Below, one piece after another: positions 1 through 8,037 of a stretch of DNA of 64,000 nt. A program made the position numbers and the translations under genes. The DNA lies in contig CAZPXS010000001.1 in the NCBI GenBank assembly GCA_964590075.1, positions 62,001 through 126,000 of the forward strand. The letters are read 5' to 3'. This DNA comes from JAGDVO01 sp964590075 [NCBI: uncultured Aquificales bacterium]. GTDB lineage: Bacteria; Thermosulfidibacterota; Thermosulfidibacteria; Thermosulfidibacterales. Every line of letters starts with the position of its first letter. Position 1 is the first letter of the stretch. Under the pieces are notes generated by a model. That model searched no databases, had not been told where the DNA came from, and saw only the letters and a program-made list of their open reading frames with translations.

Positions 1-1003
1 GTTTGTAGGCGGATAACCCGAGTTGAAATAGGGCGAGGTTGTCCATTTTTATAAGGTACGGATCGAGTCCCATAGCTTTCTTGAGATATAGGTATGAGGC
101 AAAGTAAAGATCGCTGTTATAGTATAGTTTACCATAGATTTTTATGATACCGGCACGGTACTTTTCAGGAATCTTCATAATATCATAGCCTTTTATCATG
201 TTTAAAACCCTATCCCTTTCGCCAAGAGTTATTAGAGCGTCCATCAGAGTAATCGCAACGGTATATTCCTCTGGTTTACCCCTTAACTCCGAAAGGAGGA
301 TCCCTCCTTCCGTTACAACATCCCTATACCTTTTGAGCCTATATAGTAGATTTATCTTTTTGATCTTGGTAGCTGGATCAAGATTGTAACCCAGGCTTTG
401 AATGTAGTTAGAGGCTTCTAGGAATAGATCAAAATCCTTGCCTCTATCTGCACAGTCTAAGAGGAATTTTTCGTATCTTATAAGATCATCTTTAGATAAG
501 ACCTTGTACAGATTGCTTCTTATCGCTCTATAGTCATCTATGAATTTCTCACATTCATCTTTATACATGTATTCATTTAATCTTAAAGTTATGTAGTCTT
601 CATTTTTTCCTTTTGATAATTCACATAAAAGTCCGGTTTTTTCTTTTTTACATTTAAGTATATAATTATGATCCGTTATAACTTTTATAAATGTTTTTTT
701 GTCCTTAGGTGAGATCTCTATACTTCTTATTGGAGCATCTTTGAAATCTATTTTCTTATGTTCTTTGGAAACCCAGTTTTCAATGACTATCGTTATTTCT
801 CCTTCCTTGCCGAATAATGAGTAGTTAAAGTCTAAGTTTTTAGTATCTATCCCTATAAAGTATCTATCCCTTTCTCTTTTTAAGTACACATCACCTTCTT
901 GAGCTTTTAGTGTATTAGGCATGAATATTAGCAATAAATAAAAGCTTATTAGAATTATAATTGGCGTAAATTTTTTCTTAAGGCTTTTCTCTAACATCTC
1001 CAT
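1..1003 (-). CDS. exported TPR-like protein, 3' end outside window
   Basis: Reading the minus strand from an ATG at 1003 gives one uninterrupted frame to the window edge (about 334 codons, no stop). The first residues (MEMLEKSLKKKF) are basic and are followed by a hydrophobic stretch to about residue 30, a likely signal peptide or N-terminal anchor. The middle part is charged and strand-like. The last ~150 residues are helical, with repeats such as LYRLKRYRDVV and YLYLKKAMGLDP that look like TPR units. The ATG lies 6 nt after the prepilin peptidase stop, so the two are probably co-transcribed and this could be a pilus or secretion accessory protein. That role is inference; no family is recognised with certainty. 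Confidence 0.75.
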   Translation of the reverse strand, partial: MEMLEKSLKKKFTPIIILISFYLLLIFMPNTLKAQEGDVYLKRERDRYFIGIDTKNLDFNYSLFGKEGEITIVIENWVSKEHKKIDFKDAPIRSIEISPKDKKTFIKVITDHNYILKCKKEKTGLLCELSKGKNEDYITLRLNEYMYKDECEKFIDDYRAIRSNLYKVLSKDDLIRYEKFLLDCADRGKDFDLFLEASNYIQSLGYNLDPATKIKKINLLYRLKRYRDVVTEGGILLSELRGKPEEYTVAITLMDALITLGERDRVLNMIKGYDIMKIPEKYRAGIIKIYGKLYYNSDLYFASYLYLKKAMGLDPYLIKMDNLALFQLGLSAYK

Positions 1004-1009
1004 TTTTAC

Positions 1010-1768
1010 TTAGCAAAATATTTGCCAGTATACTCTTATCAACTCATCTCCAATTAGGTAGCTTATGATTGCTCCTAAGGATATGAATGGGCCAAAGGGG
1101 ATTGGGTCCTTTCTACCTTTTATCCTTAGTCCCATAAGAGTTAGGCCGATGATCGATCCTATTATTATAGATAGAATAAATGTTGTTAGTGTAAGTTTCC
1201 ATCCTAGGTTTACACCTATTGCTGCGAGGAATTTTACATCTCCGAATCCCATTCTTTCACCTGATGCCATAAATATGGATAGCATAATGAAAAGTCCTAT
1301 AAGTCCGCCTATTATACTCTCTTTGATCCCAACTATTCCCTTACCACTTATGGAAAATATAAGTCCCGTTATTGAAAGAGCTATATTTAGTTTGTCTGGT
1401 ATGATCATATGTTCAAGATCGATGAAGGAAATGGCAATAATAATCACTGTAATCATGAGCGATTGAACCAGCTTCCAGTTTATTCCTGTTTTTACGTAGA
1501 TTATTACGAACAGAAGGGAGGTGATGAGCTCTACCAGGAGGTACCTTAAGGGGATTTTGCCATTACAGTAGTAGCATCTACCTTTGAGTATTACATAGGA
1601 GATTATAGGAATATTGTGCCAAGGTTTAAGTTTTCTTTTGCAATAGGGGCAGTGACTCGGCGGAGATATTACTGAGATACCGCGAGGGATTCTATGAACC
1701 AATACATTTATGAAACTACCAAAAACCGCTCCCAGTATAAAAAAGATTAGATATGAGATTCTATCCAT
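1010..1768 (-). CDS. pilD: prepilin peptidase / N-methyltransferase (A24A)
   Basis: A 252-residue polytopic membrane protein that cleaves and N-methylates type IV prepilins and pseudopilins at the inner membrane. It starts with the GAVFGSFINVLVHRIP motif of the family. A cytoplasmic zinc-binding loop carries two CxxC pairs (C40/C43, C65/C68), as in bifunctional enzymes. The aspartyl protease pair is seen as FIDLEHMIIPD (D117) and GFGDVKF (D177). An AGGAAAG SD precedes the ATG. The PilC/GspF gene at 59182 is far away, so the pilus or secretion genes are scattered. Confidence 0.95.
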   Translation of the reverse strand: MDRISYLIFFILGAVFGSFINVLVHRIPRGISVISPPSHCPYCKRKLKPWHNIPIISYVILKGRCYYCNGKIPLRYLLVELITSLLFVIIYVKTGINWKLVQSLMITVIIIAISFIDLEHMIIPDKLNIALSITGLIFSISGKGIVGIKESIIGGLIGLFIMLSIFMASGERMGFGDVKFLAAIGVNLGWKLTLTTFILSIIIGSIIGLTLMGLRIKGRKDPIPFGPFISLGAIISYLIGDELIRVYWQIFC

Positions 1769-1791
1769 CTTTCCTAATGGTTTAAATTTTG

Positions 1792-1820
1792 TTGAAAGTA
1801 TACAGTAACTCTGTTAAAAT
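1792..1820 (+). promoter_or_regulatory. sigma-70-like promoter of the hybrid histidine kinase
   Basis: TTGAAA (1792-1797), 17-nt spacer, TAAAAT (1815-1820). The start codon of the kinase is about 33 nt after the -10 box. Pattern match only. Confidence 0.55.
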
Positions 1821-1853
1821 TTCTATAACTGGATTTAAGTTTGGGGTGTTAGG

Positions 1854-3953
1854 ATGATAAATATTACGGAGATAGAGAATAAGATCAAGGATATAGATGA
1901 GTTAGGTAGTATAGGTGATTTTGTCATTGAATTTTTAATGGATCATTTGGCTTCAACCCACTCTGTGATGATACTCTGGGATAGTAAAGAGGATAGAGCG
2001 GTTTTTGCGAGGTGGAAGGGATTTTCAAGATTCCCGGCCTTTCTTTTTGAGAGGGGAGTGGAAAAAGTTGGTGCTGTTGTTGCCGCTATAGATTGTGGCT
2101 GTCTGGTTATGGATGACTATTCCGATAGTCCTATAAGATTTCGGGGAGAGGAGTTTGAGAATATAGGGACGGTTGTTGCCTATTCTGTGCCTTTGATAGG
2201 CGGTCTCTATCTATCCCTCTCCTGTGGTAGATCTAAGGGAGCCAAGAGTTTTGACTCAGAGGATGTAAATGATCTTATGGTCTTTACGAATCTCGTAGCT
2301 AATAGGATAAATAGCTTCATATACCAGGAGAGTGTTTTAAGGGTTCAGAAGGGCTTTTTCGTTATTCTTTCGGGGCTTGAAGGTATGCTAAGGGGAGAGG
2401 ATGAGGCGAGTATACTTACTGCTATAGTTCAGGATCTACTCGATATATTCGATGCCCAGTATGTTATTACCTTCAGATACAATCCCGAGGAAGATATTCT
2501 TGTTCCTGTATTTTACCATGGTTTTGTTGAGGTTTTACCCTTGAAGCCAGGGGAGGGTGTTGGTGGTAGGGCATTCAAGGAGAGAAGGCCAGTTCTTATA
2601 GCCGACATAGTTTTTGAGTTACCGGAACACGATAGGGCAAGAGAATTTTATGCCAGCCTCATAGGGAGTGTTATATCAGTACCTTATTATCTTGAGGGAA
2701 GATGTGTGGGAGTTCTATGTATAGCAAGGGCAAGGTATAAACCACCTTTTACACAGAGTGAGTTGTTTCTCCTTGAGCTTATCGCGAGGTTACTCGAGGC
2801 TATACTGAGCTACAGCAAAATGAGAAGAGAGGAAAGGGAGAGGAGCAATGTTATAAATAGACTACAAAGGTTGGAATCTCTGGGGTTACTTGCAGGAGGG
2901 GTGGCTCATGATTTCAACAATATACTGAATGGGATAATGGGTCTAGCGGAGATATTAAAATTAAAACTAACCGATGAAGAGCTCAAAAGGATAGCCGATA
3001 TGATTGTGCAGCAGGTAAAACACGGTGCCAGTTTAACAAAACAGTTACTCGATTTTGCGAGAAAGAGTCCAGCTGAGATGTCGCCCTTTGATCTTGTGGT
3101 ATTCTTAAAGGAGTTTGTAAATTTTATAAGAAGGACATTCCCTTCCTCTATAAAGATAAGAACGGATATAACCTGTAAAACCGCAGTCATATTGGGTGAT
3201 GTAAATCAGATTAACCAAGCTCTTTTGAATATATGTATAAATGCAAAGGATGCAATGCCAAATGGCGGTGAACTCACGATAAGACTCTACAAGGATGAGG
3301 ATAGGAATGAGTATGTGATTGAAGTTATTGATACGGGTATAGGTATGTCGAAGGATGTGTTAGAAAGATGCTTGGATCCTTTCTTTACGACGAAAAAGGA
3401 GTTCGGAACAGGACTTGGGTTACCTCAGGCCTACGGTATTATTGAGAAGCATGGGGGTATGTTAAAGATAGAGAGCGAGGAGAATATCGGGACTAAGGTA
3501 ACTATCCGTTTACCTGCCTACGTTATGGCATTTGATGATAGGCAGAGGAAAAACGAGTCTTCCTATTTACCGAGGGGAGATGGTGAACTCGTCTTACTTG
3601 TTGAGGATGATGAAGCCTCTCTTATTATAATGAAAAACATGTTGGAACTTCTTGGTTATAGGGTTATAGCCTGTAGAAATGGTATGGAAGCTCTTCAAAC
3701 TTCTAAGGTTAAAAAGCCGGATCTTGTAGTTACCGATATAGTTATGCCCGAGATGGACGGTATAACGTTAGCGAACAACTTGAGGGAGATCTATAAGAAC
3801 ATGCCTATCATATTGATATCTGGCTATTCTATGGATAAGCAGGCAAATGGTTTTAGCCTTAAGGGATTCTATCTTTTACAGAAACCCATCTCTCTAAAGG
3901 AACTTGCTATAAAGGTTAAGGAAGCCTTGAGCGGATTAAGGGGAGCAGGTTGA
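1854..3953 (+). CDS. soluble hybrid sensor histidine kinase (GAF-GAF-HisKA-HATPase-REC)
   Basis: A 699-residue protein without membrane segments, so the signal is likely cytoplasmic. Two GAF-like sensor domains (about 15-155 and 175-320) precede a dimerisation/phosphoacceptor domain with H352 in GGVAHDFNNILNG. The ATPase domain has the N box (NICINAKDAM), G1 (DTGIGM), F (DPFFTTK) and G2 (GTGLGL) motifs. The C-terminal receiver (about 575-690) has acidic EDD, phosphoacceptor D628 in VVTDIVMPEMDG, and the conserved K in QKP. No response regulator gene is adjacent, so its output is unknown. Its last 16 nt lie within the P1 helix of the antisense RNase P RNA gene. Confidence 0.93.
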   Translation: MINITEIENKIKDIDELGSIGDFVIEFLMDHLASTHSVMILWDSKEDRAVFARWKGFSRFPAFLFERGVEKVGAVVAAIDCGCLVMDDYSDSPIRFRGEEFENIGTVVAYSVPLIGGLYLSLSCGRSKGAKSFDSEDVNDLMVFTNLVANRINSFIYQESVLRVQKGFFVILSGLEGMLRGEDEASILTAIVQDLLDIFDAQYVITFRYNPEEDILVPVFYHGFVEVLPLKPGEGVGGRAFKERRPVLIADIVFELPEHDRAREFYASLIGSVISVPYYLEGRCVGVLCIARARYKPPFTQSELFLLELIARLLEAILSYSKMRREERERSNVINRLQRLESLGLLAGGVAHDFNNILNGIMGLAEILKLKLTDEELKRIADMIVQQVKHGASLTKQLLDFARKSPAEMSPFDLVVFLKEFVNFIRRTFPSSIKIRTDITCKTAVILGDVNQINQALLNICINAKDAMPNGGELTIRLYKDEDRNEYVIEVIDTGIGMSKDVLERCLDPFFTTKKEFGTGLGLPQAYGIIEKHGGMLKIESEENIGTKVTIRLPAYVMAFDDRQRKNESSYLPRGDGELVLLVEDDEASLIIMKNMLELLGYRVIACRNGMEALQTSKVKKPDLVVTDIVMPEMDGITLANNLREIYKNMPIILISGYSMDKQANGFSLKGFYLLQKPISLKELAIKVKEALSGLRGAG

Positions 3954-4347
3954 TCTATAAGCCGGGTTCTGTACCTCCTTTCTGGAGGCGGTGGTCATTT
4001 ATCTAGGGTGCCAGTTACCTGACACCTCAAGCGGCCTACCCGGGAGCATCGGGCGGGCAACCCTTAATCCCCTTATCGGGGATATCGCTCCCCTACTTGG
4101 CCTTGCTCCGGGTGGGGTTTGCCGTGCCCTTCTCTGTCACCAGAGAAGGCGGTAGGCTCTTACCCTACCCTTTCACCCTTACCGGGCCATCGGATATTGT
4201 ATTTTATACCCGGCGGTCTACTCTCTGTGGCACTTTCCGTCCCTTTCGGGACCTGGGTGTTACCCAGCACCCTGCCCTGTGGAGCCCGGACTTTCCTCTT
4301 GCCCAATGGGATTGGGCAAGCGACCACCCGATCAACCTGCTCCCCTT
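3938..4347 (-). ncRNA. rnpB: RNase P RNA, bacterial type A
   Basis: The catalytic RNA that trims tRNA 5' leaders. On the minus strand the 5' part has the conserved GAGGAAAGTCCGGGCTCC block (complement near 4279-4296), a middle block with AGGGTGAAA and GGTAAGAGCCTACC, and the 3' block ACAGAACCCGGCTTATAG. The ends are set by an 18-bp perfect inverted repeat, 3938-3955 with 4330-4347, which forms helix P1. The RNA lies directly after rnhA on the same strand and overlaps its stop codon. The opposite-strand histidine kinase also ends inside P1. No separate promoter or clear terminator was seen, so it may be processed from the nif3-rnhA transcript. Confidence 0.95.
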
Positions 4348-4751
4348 TTGTCCCTTAAAGCCATATTTGCCAATCTATCGGCTTCTCTGTTGAGTTCCCT
4401 GCTTATATGTATAATTTGGAAGTTTTCGAAATTTTTCAATAGCTCTTTAGCCTCCATAAATAGTTCTCTTAATTTATCGTTCTTTACTCTATACTCACCT
4501 TTAATCTGTTTTACCAGTAATTCGGAGTCGGAATAAACGGTCACATCCTTTACACCAAGTTCAATAGCCCTTTTTAGCGCTTCTATTAAAGCTCTGTATT
4601 CCGCCTGGTTATTCGTTGCTATCCCGATATCCTTAAATTCCTCTACCCTGGTATTTTGAGTCTCTATTATGAAGGCGTAACTTGCTCTACCTGGGTTCCC
4701 CTTAGATGCACCGTCAATCGTTATCTTTGCTCTCTTCAACCCTCTCTTCAT
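4332..4751 (-). CDS. rnhA: ribonuclease HI
   Basis: A 139-residue RNase H fold enzyme that degrades the RNA strand of RNA-DNA hybrids. Catalytic acids are visible in order: D in ITIDGASKGNPG, E in NNQAEYRALIEAL, D in VYSDSELLVKQI, and D in NREADRLANMAL. I choose the ATG at 4751 (MKRGLKRAKI), with GGGAG about 11 nt upstream, over an in-frame GTG at 4769. It overlaps the end of the zinc-ribbon gene by 38 nt. Its last codons (RGAG-stop) are part of the RNase P RNA P1 helix. Confidence 0.92.
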   Translation of the reverse strand: MKRGLKRAKITIDGASKGNPGRASYAFIIETQNTRVEEFKDIGIATNNQAEYRALIEALKRAIELGVKDVTVYSDSELLVKQIKGEYRVKNDKLRELFMEAKELLKNFENFQIIHISRELNREADRLANMALRDKRGAG

Positions 4752-5442
4752 AGTACAGTATTCTCCCACACTGTGGACATGTTACTAAAGTCTCCCCCTT
4801 TTTAACCTCGAGATAGACCTGAATAGGAATAGCCATAAAACATCCCATACATTTCTTGTCTATAGTGGGAACGATGACTTTCCCCTTTGTTTCCTTTAGT
4901 TTTATATACATACTTTTTGTTTTTTCATCTAAGCTGTTTAGTATATCTTCCTTTTCTTTTTGTAGTTCGTTAATTTTATTTTCTAATACATTTAATTTTT
5001 CGTTTAATTCCAGCTTTTTGTCGTTTAATATTTTTTCTAACTCTTTTAACTCTTTTTCCTTTTGTTCAATTAGTTTCTTACATTCTTCAGTTTCATATAG
5101 AATTTTGATAACTTCATCTTCTGTATCGCTGACTTCTTTTTTTAAATTTTCTATTTCCTTTAACAGTGCAGAGTATTCCTCGTTTGTTTTTACTTTAAAT
5201 AACTTAGACTTTCTATCTGTAATTTTTTCACCGAGCTCGATGAGATACTTCTCTTTTGCTCTTCTTGTTATTTCTAAGTCCTTCTCCCTCTTTTGTAGCT
5301 TGTTTAGCTCCTCTTTTTCTAAACTAAGTCTTTTTTCTATATCTTTGACAAGCTTTGGCAAATCATCTTTCTCTTTTTTCATATCCTCAAGTAGGTTTTC
5401 CACAGTCTGTAATTTTATTAAAAGTGTCAACAATTGATTCAT
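4714..5442 (-). CDS. coiled-coil protein with C4 zinc ribbon (CdsZ/CT398-like)
   Basis: A 242-residue protein. Residues about 1-180 are almost entirely charged heptad coiled coil. The C-terminus holds a four-cysteine zinc ribbon, CMGC...CPQC, ending GRILYYEE. Proteins of this build are commonly found beside Nif3-like and RNase H genes, as here. Molecular function is not settled; roles in nucleic acid handling or secretion chaperoning have been suggested for relatives. A GGAGG SD precedes the ATG, and it lies 2 nt after the nif3-like stop. Confidence 0.85.
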   Translation of the reverse strand: MNQLLTLLIKLQTVENLLEDMKKEKDDLPKLVKDIEKRLSLEKEELNKLQKREKDLEITRRAKEKYLIELGEKITDRKSKLFKVKTNEEYSALLKEIENLKKEVSDTEDEVIKILYETEECKKLIEQKEKELKELEKILNDKKLELNEKLNVLENKINELQKEKEDILNSLDEKTKSMYIKLKETKGKVIVPTIDKKCMGCFMAIPIQVYLEVKKGETLVTCPQCGRILYYEERVEESKDND

Positions 5443-5444
5443 GT

Positions 5445-6203
5445 TTACCTCCAGGTTTTGATTGGATTTTTAATATAATGCTTCACTATCCTTAGATCTA
5501 TATTTTTCAACTTTTCGTACATTAAATCCACAAAGATTATTTCGCTACCGTAGTGACCTACATCTATCAGATGGATTCTATCCTCCACCCTTTTTGCGTG
5601 ATGGTACTTTATATCTCCCGTTATATAGGCGTCCACGTCCTTTCTTATAGCTTCTTCTATGAGATCACCACCACTACCTGGGCATATACCTATTTTCCTT
5701 ATCTCTTCTTTACTTCCTTCAACATACCTTATCTCCTCCAACCGTAACTTTTCTCTTAACTTCCTTAGGATTTGGTTTAAACTCATATCCTCTGCCGTAA
5801 GGCATACCCTACCAAAACCTTCCTTTGATAAGGGTTCTGTAACTTCAAAACCGAGTAGTTTGGCAAAGTAATCGGCAAGACCACCTGTGGCTATATCCAC
5901 GTTCGTGTGAGCCGAAATCACATTGATCCCGTAACTTATGGCCTTGTATACTATCTCTGTTTTATCATCCTCCGCTATTATCTGGCCTATCCTTTTAAAT
6001 ATGAGGGGATGGTGACTTATGATTAGATTTATGTTCTCCCTTTTACAAAACTCTAACAAGCTCTTATCAATATCGAGTGTTACTACTATTCCGGTTACGG
6101 TACTATTTAGGCTTCCGATTTGTATACCAGAGTTGTCCCATTCTATCTGTAAACCAAAGGGAAATATACTATCCAAGTAATCGTAGACTTCCTTTAGCTT
6201 CAT
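5445..6203 (-). CDS. Nif3-like dinuclear metal center protein (DUF34)
   Basis: A 252-residue member of the NIF3/YbgI family, hexameric proteins with a two-metal site; possible GTP cyclohydrolase-like or hydrolase roles are proposed but not proven. Metal ligands are seen in ISHHPLIFK, SAHTNVDIATGG and DVGHYGSE. The ATG at 6203 (MKLKEVYDYLD) has a GGGAAGGGA SD. A longer frame reaching 6272 would run into the tRNA terminator hairpin and is rejected. It is first in the nif3/zinc ribbon/rnhA/rnpB string. Confidence 0.9.
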   Translation of the reverse strand: MKLKEVYDYLDSIFPFGLQIEWDNSGIQIGSLNSTVTGIVVTLDIDKSLLEFCKRENINLIISHHPLIFKRIGQIIAEDDKTEIVYKAISYGINVISAHTNVDIATGGLADYFAKLLGFEVTEPLSKEGFGRVCLTAEDMSLNQILRKLREKLRLEEIRYVEGSKEEIRKIGICPGSGGDLIEEAIRKDVDAYITGDIKYHHAKRVEDRIHLIDVGHYGSEIIFVDLMYEKLKNIDLRIVKHYIKNPIKTWR

Positions 6204-6212
6204 GGATACTCC

Positions 6213-6244
6213 CTTCCCTCTAAAAATACTTCCCTCTAAAAATA
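6213..6244. repeat. tandem 16-bp duplication in the nif3 leader
   Basis: CTTCCCTCTAAAAATA occurs twice back to back (6213-6228 and 6229-6244). Read on the minus strand each unit carries AGAGGGAAG, so SD-like purine tracts are repeated just before the real SD of nif3. It also forms part of the U-rich tail after the tRNA terminator. Confidence 0.85.
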
Positions 6245-6250
6245 AAAAAA

Positions 6251-6275
6251 GGGATGCGGTATGGTACCGCATCCC
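6251..6275 (-). terminator. intrinsic terminator of tRNA-Met
   Basis: An 11-bp perfect stem (6251-6261 with 6265-6275) and a 3-nt loop, followed on the minus strand by seven U residues and a further U-rich tail. It lies 10 nt after the tRNA 3' end. Confidence 0.85.
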
Positions 6276-6285
6276 CTTTGGATTA

Positions 6286-6359
6286 TGGGCCCGCCAGGGG
6301 TCGAACCTGGGACCTTCCGGTTATGAGCCGGTGGCTCTGGCCAGCTGAGCTACGGGCCC
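6286..6359 (-). tRNA. tRNA-Met(CAU), elongator-like
   Basis: A 74-nt cloverleaf. The acceptor GGGCCCG pairs with CGGGCCC plus discriminator A; the D arm is GCTC...GAGC; the anticodon loop CTCATAA gives anticodon CAU; the T arm is CCAGG-TTCGACC-CCTGG. Position 1 is paired, which argues against an initiator tRNA. A tRNA-Ile2 with modified C34 is the alternative. The outermost anticodon-stem pair is an A-A mismatch. No 3' CCA is encoded. Confidence 0.92.
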
Positions 6360-6369
6360 ATTCTGTTAA

Positions 6370-6400
6370 TTTTATTGGATCATTTTTCTCCATTTGTCAA
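6370..6400 (-). promoter_or_regulatory. promoter of tRNA-Met
   Basis: On the minus strand TTGACA (complement at 6395-6400) is followed after about 18 nt by AATAAA, ending some 12 nt before the mature tRNA 5' end. Confidence 0.5.
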
Positions 6401-6430
6401 TACCCCTTCGGTTACTCATTAATACAACAA

Positions 6431-6459
6431 TTGAAATAAAAGTTCAACTATGGTTAATA
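6431..6459 (+). promoter_or_regulatory. promoter of the transaldolase-like gene
   Basis: TTGAAA (6431-6436), 17-nt spacer, TTAATA (6454-6459), 41 nt before the ATG. Consensus match only. Confidence 0.4.
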
Positions 6460-6500
6460 GAATATAGAACTTTAATTTACAGAAGGATAGGAGGGATAGG

Positions 6501-7172
6501 ATGAAGTTTTTTCTTGATACCGCTTTTGTAGAGGAGATAAGGGAAGTGGCGAGTTGGGGAGTTTTGGACGGAGTAACTACAAATCCCACTTTGGTTGCAA
6601 AGACGGGGAAAAAGTATAGGGAGGTTTTGGAGGAGATATGTAGTATAGTTGATGGGCCGGTAAGTGCTGAGGTTTTGTCCCTTGATTTTGAAGGTATGGT
6701 CAGAGAAGCTAAGGAACTTGCCAAGATAAGCGAAAAGATAGCGGTTAAGATACCCTTTACTAAGGAAGGGCTCAAGGCTGTAAGGTATCTATCGGCTGAG
6801 GGTATTAAAACAAACGTTACCCTTGTTTTTTCTCCCAGTCAGGCCATCCTTGCTGCCAAAGTTGGTGCTACTTTTGTTTCCCCCTTTGTTGGTAGGCTGG
6901 ATGATATTTCCCATACCGGGATGGATCTGATAAGAACGATAGTGGATATATATTCAAACTATGATTTTGATACTGAGATAATCGTGGCAAGTGTTAGAAA
7001 CCCCATTCATGTGGTTGAGTCGGCACTTTCCGGTGCTCATATAGTTACGGTGCCCTATGCCGTTATGGAAGCCCTTTTGAAACATCCACTTACCGATATA
7101 GGTATAGAGAGATTTCTGGGTGATTGGAAAAAGGCTTTTGGTGATATGTCTTTGCTGGATGCTCTTAAATGA
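6501..7172 (+). CDS. transaldolase / fructose-6-phosphate aldolase (TalC type)
   Basis: A 223-residue short-type transaldolase family protein. It starts MKFFLDTA and has the [12 protein letters not shown] motif. The Schiff-base lysine is K83 in [11 protein letters not shown]. It acts in the cytoplasm in the non-oxidative pentose phosphate pathway, or as a fructose-6-phosphate aldolase; sequence alone does not separate the two. AGGAGG precedes the ATG. rpiB lies elsewhere in the window (46818). It overlaps rsmA by 4 nt. Confidence 0.92.
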   Translation: MKFFLDTAFVEEIREVASWGVLDGVTTNPTLVAKTGKKYREVLEEICSIVDGPVSAEVLSLDFEGMVREAKELAKISEKIAVKIPFTKEGLKAVRYLSAEGIKTNVTLVFSPSQAILAAKVGATFVSPFVGRLDDISHTGMDLIRTIVDIYSNYDFDTEIIVASVRNPIHVVESALSGAHIVTVPYAVMEALLKHPLTDIGIERFLGDWKKAFGDMSLLDALK

Positions 7173-8014
7173 AGTATAGGGAGGTACTTTTAAGATTAAG
7201 AGAGAGAGGTTTTGTACCTAAGAAACATTTAGGTCAGAACTTTTTGGTAGATAAAAATATGGTTGATTTCATCGTAAGGGTTAGTTCCGTAGAGGGGAAG
7301 AATGTACTTGAAGTTGGAGGTGGTTTAGGGGTTTTAAGTAGACCGCTTTCCATTCTTTCAAAAAGACTAGTCGTTGTAGAGAAGGACCGTTATCTCTACG
7401 AGTATCTGAAGGAGGAACTGTCAGAATTTACGAATGTTTCCATTGTCCACGCTGATATTATGGATCTTGATCTAAAGGGTATTTTTGGTGGAGAGAGTTA
7501 CAGTATCGTTTCTAATCTACCCTACTCGATAACAAGTCCCTTTCTCTTTAAGATATGGGATACGGAGCCACCTATTGAGGAGATGGTTTTGATGTTACAG
7601 TACGATGTGGCTCAAAGGATAATGGGCACTAAAAAGGAGGATAGATGCCCATTATACGTATTGTACTTTCTCACACATAAGGTAGAATTTTTAAAAAAGG
7701 TCCCAGCTAGTGTGTTTATCCCCAAACCTAAGGTGGACTCTGCCATAATTAGAATAACTAAAGTTGAGAGTTTGGATAGTAGAGTTAAACCCTATTTGAG
7801 AAGGATAGTTGATTCGGCCTATAGGTATAGGAGAAAAAAGTTGCACAAAGCTCTCTCGATAGAGATTCCAAATTTAGAATGGAAAGAGATTTTAGCAAAC
7901 TTAGGTTTAAATCCGGAAAGCCGTGCGGAGGATTTAGAGCCGAATAGTTGGTTAACTATTGCAATTGGTATTATTGATCTGTTAAATAAACAAAATATGG
8001 TTCAGTATGGTTAA
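7169..8014 (+). CDS. rsmA: 16S rRNA dimethyladenosine transferase
   Basis: A 281-residue KsgA/Dim1-family SAM-dependent methyltransferase that dimethylates two adjacent adenines in helix 45 of 16S rRNA. Motifs: [11 protein letters not shown] at the N-terminus, SAM site [12 protein letters not shown], and catalytic [14 protein letters not shown]. The C-terminal part is the usual helical domain with RYRRKKL. The start ATG overlaps the stop of the preceding gene (ATGA), so translation is coupled. Confidence 0.95.
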   Translation: MKYREVLLRLRERGFVPKKHLGQNFLVDKNMVDFIVRVSSVEGKNVLEVGGGLGVLSRPLSILSKRLVVVEKDRYLYEYLKEELSEFTNVSIVHADIMDLDLKGIFGGESYSIVSNLPYSITSPFLFKIWDTEPPIEEMVLMLQYDVAQRIMGTKKEDRCPLYVLYFLTHKVEFLKKVPASVFIPKPKVDSAIIRITKVESLDSRVKPYLRRIVDSAYRYRRKKLHKALSIEIPNLEWKEILANLGLNPESRAEDLEPNSWLTIAIGIIDLLNKQNMVQYG

Positions 8015-8037
8015 AAATCCTACAGGAGGTGCTACTT

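Noticed and set aside
198-389. 63-codon plus-strand frame near the left edge
   Set aside because: It is antisense to the long minus-strand frame running from 1003 off the edge, with no SD.
4097-4536. Overlapping plus-strand frames of 79-98 codons
   Set aside because: They lie over RNase P RNA and the antisense of rnhA, have no SD, and are explained by the GC-rich structured RNA.
4856-5437. 193-codon Ser/Phe-rich plus-strand frame
   Set aside because: Mirror of the Lys/Glu-rich coiled coil on the other strand.
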